From NCBI RefSeq assembly GCF_019285515.1, contig NZ_CP079095.1, positions 3,318,501 to 3,382,500 on the forward strand: a stretch of 64,000 bases of DNA, in the 5' to 3' direction. The position numbers and the translations under genes are program-made. The notes beneath the pieces are model-generated. The model worked only from the letters and a program-made list of their open reading frames with translations, did not search any database and had not been told where the DNA came from. How positions within the stretch are numbered: position 1 is the stretch's first letter; every line of letters begins with the position of its first letter. Below, piece by piece: positions 58,028-64,000 of this stretch. The DNA comes from Methylococcus sp. Mc7. Its GTDB lineage: Bacteria; Pseudomonadota; Gammaproteobacteria; Methylococcales; Methylococcaceae.

Positions 58028-59332
58028 TCAGCCGGTTTCGGCGCGGCTGACCAGCAGTCCCGAGGCTTTCAGCGCTTCGAGCTCCGCTTCCAGCTCGAGC
58101 TGGATGAGTTCCAGGTGGGTGAGGCGTATTTCCGTTCTGGAGCGCGTGGAATCCAGCAGCTCCAGCAAACTGCCTTTGCCGAGCCGGTAAGCCGCTTCGC
58201 CCATCTCCTTGAGGGCGGACAGCTTGGCGACGACGTCCCGCTCGAATTTGACCCGTGTTTCACGCCTGCGCGCCAGGAGGCCGGTTGCGCGATCGAGCGC
58301 GACGTGGATTTGGGAGGTCACCAGTTCGCGTTCGAGGATGGCGGCCTGTTTTTCCGCCGCCGCCCTGGCCATGCCGCCCTGATTGCGGTCGAACAGGGGA
58401 ATCTCGACGGAGACGCCGCCGAAGAAGGCGTGCCCGTACGGCTGTTCCGTGAACGCCGAACCGAACTGGATCGAGGGAACCGGCCAGCGCTCGGCCTTGG
58501 CTTTTTCCAGGCGGGCATCGGCCGCGATCTCTCCCCGGCGGACGGCCTCGATCTCGGGGTTGATCCGCTCGGCGTCCGCCCAGGATTTTTTCGGATCGGC
58601 CGGGACTCCCAGCGGCGCGAGGTTTCCCAACGCCTGCGGTTTCCAGTCCGGCAGGCCGAGCATCAACCCCAGTTCCTCCACGGTTCCCTGCAGGTCGTTG
58701 CGGGCCGTTTCCAGCTTCGCCCGGACGTCCTTGGCTTCGATTTCCATGCGCAGGGTGTCGTAGCGGCTGGCGCTGCCGGACTCCTCCCGCCCGGCGACGA
58801 GCGCGGCGAGACGCTCCATGTTCGCGCTGGTTTCTTCCAATACGGCGATGCGCTGCTGGCCTGCCAGCAGTTTGATGAACGTGCGCCACAGCTCGTGCAC
58901 CAGGCCGGCGAATTCGGCCTGGACGGCGGCTTCAGTGGTTTGCACCTGCTTTTCCGCGGCCTCGACCCTGGCGCCGTGCTGACCGGTGATGAGCACGGGG
59001 ACTTCCAGTACGACTTCGCGTTGCACCTTGCCGTCGTACATCGTGTTGTTGGCGCTCAGGAGGCTGTAGTTCCCGAAATTGACTCTTGGATTCGGCAGCA
59101 CGTCCGCCGCCGCGATTTCGGCCTTGGAAAGCTCGACCGCTTGCCTCAAAGCCGCATAACGGGGGCTGTGTTGTCTCGCGACTTCCAGCAGCTGCCTGAT
59201 GGTCACGGCCTGCGGCAGAGGTTCCGCTGTCGTTCCGGCAAGCGCAGTGCCGTCGAGATTCAGTGCGAGGAATAACGGGAGCAGGCATTTGAATGCCCGG
59301 AAAACACGGGCGTGACGGTTTTCCTGGATCAT
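58028..59332 (-). CDS. czcC: CzcC/TolC-like outer membrane efflux protein
   Basis: 434 residues. A signal peptide precedes two repeated helical/coiled-coil halves typical of TolC proteins (L-L-E-V-A-R-Q-H-S-P-R-Y-A-A-L; G-K-G-S-L-L-E-L-L-D-S-T-R-S). The strand motif V-S-V-E-I-P-L-F-D-R-N is at about 312. The start overlaps the RND pump stop by 4 bp. It completes a heavy-metal efflux trio whose order here is fusion protein, pump, outer membrane channel. Confidence 0.9.
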   Translation of the reverse strand: MIQENRHARVFRAFKCLLPLFLALNLDGTALAGTTAEPLPQAVTIRQLLEVARQHSPRYAALRQAVELSKAEIAAADVLPNPRVNFGNYSLLSANNTMYDGKVQREVVLEVPVLITGQHGARVEAAEKQVQTTEAAVQAEFAGLVHELWRTFIKLLAGQQRIAVLEETSANMERLAALVAGREESGSASRYDTLRMEIEAKDVRAKLETARNDLQGTVEELGLMLGLPDWKPQALGNLAPLGVPADPKKSWADAERINPEIEAVRRGEIAADARLEKAKAERWPVPSIQFGSAFTEQPYGHAFFGGVSVEIPLFDRNQGGMARAAAEKQAAILERELVTSQIHVALDRATGLLARRRETRVKFERDVVAKLSALKEMGEAAYRLGKGSLLELLDSTRSRTEIRLTHLELIQLELEAELEALKASGLLVSRAETG

Positions 59333-62300
59333 CGTTCGAGCAGTTCGTCGGCCGTTTCGGGCGACAGCAGCAGTTTGGGCGTGATGAAGGAGTAGAGCAC
59401 CGGCAGAACGAACATCGCCACGAAAAACGTCGTGAACATGCCGCCGACGATGACCATGGCGAAGGGGCGCTGGGTTTCACTGCCGATGCCGGTGGACAGC
59501 GCCATGGGAAGCAGGCCGAGCAGCGCCAGCAGCGATGCCATCAGCACCGGACGAAGCCGCTCCACCGCTCCCTCCCGGATGGCGTCGAACAGACGCATGC
59601 CCTGGCGACGACACTGTTCGGCGGCGCTCAGGACCAGGAGTCCCATCAGCGAAACCTGGCCCAGCAAGGCGATGAAGCCGATGGCGGCGCTCACCGACAG
59701 GGGTATTCCGCTCCATAGCAGGATGAATACGCCGCCGACCAAGGCGAAAGGCACGCATGCCAGGATGGCGAGGGCGCTACGGGCGGATTGCAAGGCGCCG
59801 TAGAGAAGCGCGAAGACGACCAGAACCGCCACGGGGACGGCGACGGCCAAGCGCGTCATCGCCCGCTGCTGATTCTCGAATTCGCCGCCCCAGACCAGGA
59901 AGTGGCCTTCCGGCACGTCGACGGCGGTTTCGACCGCGAGCGACGCGTCGCGCACCACCGATCCGAGGTCGCGACCTTCGATATTGAATTTGAGCGCGAG
60001 GAACCGCCGGTTCGCCTCCCTTTCGATGGAGGTCCGGCCGCGCTCGATGCGCAGGTCGGCGACCTCCCGCAGCGGAATCCGTGCGCCTCCGGGGGTGGGC
60101 AGCATCAGGTTCGCGATGCGCTCCATGTCGCCGCGTTCGGTGCCGGGGAGGATCACCCGCACCGGCACGGGGCGTTCACCCTCCCAGAGTTCGGTGACGA
60201 TCTTGCCCGCCAGGCCGGTTTCGATGGCGTTCTGGGCCGCGTCGACGTCGATTCCATGCCGGGCCAGAGCCGGCCGGTCCAGCTTCAACTGGAGCTGCGG
60301 CACCACCGACTCCCGGTAAAGGTCCAGGTCGATGACCCCGGGGATGTCTTTCAGCACCGCCTTCGCATGTTCCAGGGTGACGCGCATCTTTTCCAGGTCG
60401 GCGCCGTAGATCTTGAGCACGACCTTCCCGCGGACGCCGCTGACGGCCTCCTCGACGTTGTCCTTGATGGGTTGGGAGAAATTGAAGCGGACGCCGGGGA
60501 TCGCGGCGAGGGAGTCTCGCATCTCATCGACCAGCCGGGCTTTCTCCAGCCCTGGGCGCCATTCCGCCCGAGGCTTCAGGTGGACGAAGGTTTCGCTCAT
60601 GTTCACGCCCTCGTTGTCGGTGCCATCCTCGGAACGGCCCTGCTGGCTGAGAATGCTCTTGACCTCGGGAAACCCGAGCAGGCGCTCGCGCATGTCGAGC
60701 AAGACCTCCTGTCCCTTGGCCAGGGCGATGCTCGCCGGCATCTCGACGAACAAGTGGACGTCGCCTTCGTCCAGCTCGGGCAGGAATTCGCTTCCGAGCC
60801 GGGTCCCAGCGGCGCCGCCGGCGAACAGCAGCAGGAACGCCACGGCCAGGGTTCCGCCACGCCGCGCCAGTGCCAGCTTCAAGACGTGTCCGTAAACCCG
60901 GCGCAGGGATGCCAGGAACGCCGGTTCCTCGATCACGGCGTGCCGGGGCCGGATGAAGGCGGCGCACAGCGCAGGCACCAGGGTCAGCGCGAACACCAGG
61001 CCGCCGGCGAGAGCGAAGCTGTACGTGAAGGCCAGCGGGCGGAAGATGCGGCCTTCCACACGCTCCAGGGTATATACCGGGATGAGCGCGGCGATGATGA
61101 TCAGCATCGCGAAGAATGTCGGTTTGGCCACTTCGAGCGCCGCGGCGATGATCAGGCGCAGCATCTCGCGGCGGCTTTCCGGACGGCGGCAGGTGGCAAG
61201 GTGAATCACGTTTTCCACCAGGACCACGGCGCCGTCGAGGATGATTCCGAAATCGATCGCCCCCATGGAAATGAGATTGGCCGGGAGGCCGAGCTGATAG
61301 AGCCCGGAGAAAGCCGCGAGGAGGGACAACGGGATGACCAGGGCGACGATCAGAGAGCCGCGGATGCTGCGCAGAAACAGCCAGACCACCGCCACCACCA
61401 GCAGAAATCCGTGCAGCAGGTTGTCGTAGACCGTGTGCAGGGTGTTGTCGACCAGTTCGGTCCGGTCGAGAAAGGGTTCTATCCTCATTCCGGCGGGGAG
61501 GATCCGGCTGTTCAGCTCCTCGACCTTGCTGTGGACGGCTTCCAGCACTTTCGAAGGGTTCTGTCCTCGCCGCAGCAGCACGATGCCCTCCACGGCCTCT
61601 TTCCGGTGGTCCAGGCCCACGGCCCCCTGGCGGGGCGTGTAGGCCTGGACCAGACGCGCGACGTCGCCGACGGTGACCGGCGTGCCGCCGGCGCTCTTGA
61701 GCACGATCCGTTTCACGTCCTCGGCCGAGGCGAGGTTGCCCACGCCTCTCACCAGCATCTGCTGGTCGCCATGACGCAAGAATCCCGCGCCTACGTTCCG
61801 GTTGGACCGGGCGATCGCCTGGTTGACGTCCTCCAGGGTCAGACCGAAGGATTCGAGCCGCACCGGATCGGTTTCGACCTGGAATTCCTTGTAATAGCCC
61901 CCGAAGGTCAGTACGTCGGCGACGCCCTGGACCTGGCGCAGCGCGCGGGACACGTTCCATTCCATTTCGGACCGCAGGTCGTAGAGCGTATGGCGGTCGC
62001 TCACCATCACGAACTTGTAGATTTCCCCCAGAGGCGTGTAGTCCGGGGCGAGCACGGGCGTGACGCCTTCCGGCACCTCGGCGCCGGCCATCCGCTCGGA
62101 AATCAGCGTTCTCGACCGGAAACTGTCGACGTCATCCTGGAAGGTGATGGTGATCAGGGAGAGACCGAACAGGCTCTGGCTGCGCATTTGCAGCATGTCG
62201 GGCGTGCCGTTCAGCACCCGCTCCAGCGGGATGGTGACCTGCCGCTCCACTTCTTCCGGCCCATATCCGGGCATCAGGCTGATGACGGTAACCTGGGTGT

Positions 62301-62430
62301 TGGTGACGTCGGGGTACGCTTCGATCGGGGTTTCGAGGTAGGCGCGAACCCCGTACACGGCGATCGCCGCGGTGACCGCGATGGCCGCGAAACGCCGGTG
62401 CACGCAATGCTCGATCAGCAGCTTCAGCAT
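59329..62430 (-). CDS. czcA: Heavy-metal RND efflux pump, CzcA family
   Basis: 1033 residues with 12 predicted TM segments in two repeats. The HME-RND signature D-F-G-I-I-L-D-G-A-V-V-L-V-E-N in TM4 carries the proton-relay acids of divalent-cation pumps. Other matches are the N-terminal Y-P-D-V-T-N-T-Q-V and the S-E-F-L-P-E-L-D-E-G-D periplasmic start. It exports Zn/Co/Cd- or Ni-like ions; the CusA methionine relay is not conspicuous. It lies 10 bp after the fusion protein gene. Confidence 0.94.
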   Translation of the reverse strand: MLKLLIEHCVHRRFAAIAVTAAIAVYGVRAYLETPIEAYPDVTNTQVTVISLMPGYGPEEVERQVTIPLERVLNGTPDMLQMRSQSLFGLSLITITFQDDVDSFRSRTLISERMAGAEVPEGVTPVLAPDYTPLGEIYKFVMVSDRHTLYDLRSEMEWNVSRALRQVQGVADVLTFGGYYKEFQVETDPVRLESFGLTLEDVNQAIARSNRNVGAGFLRHGDQQMLVRGVGNLASAEDVKRIVLKSAGGTPVTVGDVARLVQAYTPRQGAVGLDHRKEAVEGIVLLRRGQNPSKVLEAVHSKVEELNSRILPAGMRIEPFLDRTELVDNTLHTVYDNLLHGFLLVVAVVWLFLRSIRGSLIVALVIPLSLLAAFSGLYQLGLPANLISMGAIDFGIILDGAVVLVENVIHLATCRRPESRREMLRLIIAAALEVAKPTFFAMLIIIAALIPVYTLERVEGRIFRPLAFTYSFALAGGLVFALTLVPALCAAFIRPRHAVIEEPAFLASLRRVYGHVLKLALARRGGTLAVAFLLLFAGGAAGTRLGSEFLPELDEGDVHLFVEMPASIALAKGQEVLLDMRERLLGFPEVKSILSQQGRSEDGTDNEGVNMSETFVHLKPRAEWRPGLEKARLVDEMRDSLAAIPGVRFNFSQPIKDNVEEAVSGVRGKVVLKIYGADLEKMRVTLEHAKAVLKDIPGVIDLDLYRESVVPQLQLKLDRPALARHGIDVDAAQNAIETGLAGKIVTELWEGERPVPVRVILPGTERGDMERIANLMLPTPGGARIPLREVADLRIERGRTSIEREANRRFLALKFNIEGRDLGSVVRDASLAVETAVDVPEGHFLVWGGEFENQQRAMTRLAVAVPVAVLVVFALLYGALQSARSALAILACVPFALVGGVFILLWSGIPLSVSAAIGFIALLGQVSLMGLLVLSAAEQCRRQGMRLFDAIREGAVERLRPVLMASLLALLGLLPMALSTGIGSETQRPFAMVIVGGMFTTFFVAMFVLPVLYSFITPKLLLSPETADELLER

Positions 62431-62440
62431 GATCGCATCC

Positions 62441-63571
62441 TTACAAGAGCATGGCGGCTTCGCCGTCCAGGAGCAGGGCGCCCTTCACCACCACGCGTTC
62501 GCCCCCGGAGAGCCCCTCGAGGATGGGCGTCATGCCGGCCCGCGACTGCCCCGCCCGCACCGGGCGGGCTTCGAAGATCCCCGGTTCCTTCTCCACGTAG
62601 ACGAAGGTTTCCCGCCCGTCTTTTATCAGCACGGCCGAGGTGGGCAGGACGATCCGGCCGGGCTCCGACACGGTGATCGATACTCTCGCGTACATGCCGG
62701 GCCGCAGCGGAACCGCGGGGTCGTCCGGCTCGATGAACACCGAGGCGCGCCGGAGTTCATTCTGGATGGCGGCGCTCTCGGCCACCACATGGCCGGAAAT
62801 GGCGTTCGGCAGCGAGGCGAGTTCGATCGAAGCCTTGGCGCCGACCTCCACCAGCAGCAGGTCGTTTTCGAACACGTCGGCCACGATCCAAGCGGCGGAA
62901 GGCTCGCCGAGGTCGAACAGGGGCGACCCCGGCCCCACCGCGGCGCCCACGGAGACATGGGCCTTCAGAACCACGCTGTCCATTGGCGCCCGGACGACGA
63001 CCTCGCCCCCGCGGCCATCCCCGATGAGGTGGAGGAGGTCGCGGCTGCGCTCGTATTCGGTGCGGGCCTGGCGGTACTCCGTCTCGGCTTCCATCCGTTC
63101 GACCTCCAGGCCGACGCCGCGGCGGGCCATTTCCGCCTGGCGCCGGCGCCTGTCTTCGGCACGGCTCAACTCGGCCTCGGCGCGGGAGAAATCCGAGCGC
63201 ATCTGGGCCGCGTCGGCGCTGACCAGCGTGGCCAGCGGCGCACCGGCCCTGATACGTTCGCCGATCTGCGCATGCACCTTGGTGACCCGTCCGGGGACGA
63301 TCGTGCCCGCGGCCGAAACGGCTTTGGTGCGGAAGTCGACTTTGGCGGGAGCCGAAATCGAGGCGTCGAACGCTTCCGGATGGATCTCCTGGATGACGAG
63401 ATAGGGCAGGGACTCCGGCCTCAGCGAAACCGTGGCCGGCCCGTGGCTTTTCCGGGTGTCCACCGACGATGACGGACTCGGCCGGGGACGATCGATCGGC
63501 TCGATACCGTTTTGTTCACAGGCGGAAAGGCACAGGAAACCGAACAATGCGAGCCGGGATGGAAAAGACAT
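62441..63571 (-). CDS. czcB: Periplasmic adaptor of the metal RND pump (CzcB-like)
   Basis: 376 residues. The signal ends in a lipobox-like L-S-A-C with Cys18, so it is probably a lipoprotein. Adaptor elements: lipoyl half-motifs (V-P-G-R-V-T-K-V-H-A-Q-I-G-E-R-I; V-R-A-P-M-D-S-V-V-L-K-A-H-V), a helical hairpin at about 110-170, beta-barrel and membrane-proximal domains. It is the first gene of the trio. The histidine kinase partial gene upstream may sense the exported metal. Confidence 0.9.
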   Translation of the reverse strand: MSFPSRLALFGFLCLSACEQNGIEPIDRPRPSPSSSVDTRKSHGPATVSLRPESLPYLVIQEIHPEAFDASISAPAKVDFRTKAVSAAGTIVPGRVTKVHAQIGERIRAGAPLATLVSADAAQMRSDFSRAEAELSRAEDRRRRQAEMARRGVGLEVERMEAETEYRQARTEYERSRDLLHLIGDGRGGEVVVRAPMDSVVLKAHVSVGAAVGPGSPLFDLGEPSAAWIVADVFENDLLLVEVGAKASIELASLPNAISGHVVAESAAIQNELRRASVFIEPDDPAVPLRPGMYARVSITVSEPGRIVLPTSAVLIKDGRETFVYVEKEPGIFEARPVRAGQSRAGMTPILEGLSGGERVVVKGALLLDGEAAMLL

Positions 63572-63631
63572 GGGACGACTTGGGAAGCGCTGGGGTTGCC
63601 CATGCTATGCGCGGAAGCTTTCAGATACCTT

Positions 63632-64000
63632 TCAGCGACGGCCCAGGTCTTCCTCCGGTCGCCGCCCGAAAGCGACTTCGATGCGTGTGCCGCTGTCGAA
63701 ACCTGAGCGGGAGATATGCAGCCGGGCGCCGTGCAGGTCGGCGATTTCCTTGACGATCGCAAGGCCCAGGCCGCATCCGTCGCCGGGGCTCCCGGGTATG
63801 CGGTAAAACCGCTCGATCACCTTGCCCGCTTCGGCCGGCTGAATGCCGGGGCCGTCGTCGTCGACGATCAGAGCCGTCCGTGGGGGGCCGTCGAGTTTCA
63901 CGGCGACCTGGCCGCCGGATCTCCCGTAGCGGAGGGCGTTGTCCAGCAGGTTGTTGAGGAGTTCGCGCAGGAGAAGCGCGTTGCCGCCGATGAAGATGGG
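63632..64000 (-). CDS. Sensor histidine kinase, C-terminal part (truncated by window end)
   Basis: The minus-strand frame is open from the window edge. It contains the ATPase N box (L-L-N-N-L-L-D-N-A-L-R-Y-G), G1 (D-D-D-G-P-G-I) and G2 (G-D-G-C-G-L-G-L-A-I-V) boxes and ends shortly after, as expected for a kinase C-terminus. The sensor and His region lie outside. Its position 60 bp upstream of czcB suggests a CzcS-like role. Confidence 0.85.
   Translation of the reverse strand, partial: PIFIGGNALLLRELLNNLLDNALRYGRSGGQVAVKLDGPPRTALIVDDDGPGIQPAEAGKVIERFYRIPGSPGDGCGLGLAIVKEIADLHGARLHISRSGFDSGTRIEVAFGRRPEEDLGRR

Overview
The window is GC-rich, densely coded DNA that reads as a free-living, diazotrophic gammaproteobacterium. 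The gene content (DraT with a NifA/sigma-54 promoter, CopC-type copper protein, c5-type cytochromes, a lexA-imuA-imuB-dnaE2 SOS cassette, acetolactate decarboxylase, CzcCBA efflux) fits a Methylococcus-like methanotroph. That assignment is inference; no rRNA or methane monooxygenase gene lies in the window, and I see no tRNA gene and no CRISPR array.

Layout. 1-3 kb: a truncated c5-type cytochrome, Slp lipoprotein, YjbQ, a LOG protein, and a secreted cytochrome fused to a second conserved domain. 3.4-6.7 kb: a TonB-dependent receptor with thirteen 21-bp tandem repeats, preceded by two small exported proteins. 6.8-14.7 kb: an eight-gene reverse-strand operon (Asp-box protein, CopC, two orphan membrane-anchored proteins, FtsX-type ABC transporter, metal-binding protein, DUF3147) with a candidate sigma-54 promoter at its head. 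Beyond its end lies a separate candidate sigma-54-driven small RNA. 15.6-21.4 kb: lexA-imuA-imuB-dnaE2 behind a LexA box. 21.7-26.7 kb: acetolactate decarboxylase and synthase, then malic enzyme and a DUF2721 protein. 26.7-28.8 kb: a DgcA/DgcN-like pair. 28.9-32.2 kb: a predicted nitrogen-fixation operon (55-aa peptide, cysE, clpX paralogue, draT) behind a NifA site and a sigma-54 promoter with textbook geometry.

32.3-45.3 kb is mostly housekeeping or conserved genes: lytic transglycosylase, DUF2231, EamA transporter, a nitrilase/GNAT/NTF2-like trio, an OmpA lipoprotein, xseA, hslR, rhodanese, ispH, cobalamin adenosyltransferase, rraA and yegQ. 45.4-51.0 kb holds a two-component system and a TetR-permease-ATPase-membrane-fusion operon. 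51.1-54.9 kb holds a lipoprotein hydrolase with an Asp elbow and a haloalkane dehalogenase-like gene divergent from a MocR regulator. 54.9-57.9 kb: UspA, SulP transporter and MarR regulator. 58.0 kb to the end: CzcC, CzcA, CzcB and the C-terminal end of a histidine kinase.

Several gene-poor gaps (about 3.0, 24.2, 36.6 and 37.7 kb) are filled by arrays of short perfect hairpins. At three of these loci the loops repeatedly contain TCC or its complement GGA; the fourth holds a pair of palindromic REP-like units. These and the two sigma-54 linked regions are the parts of the window least explained by standard annotation.
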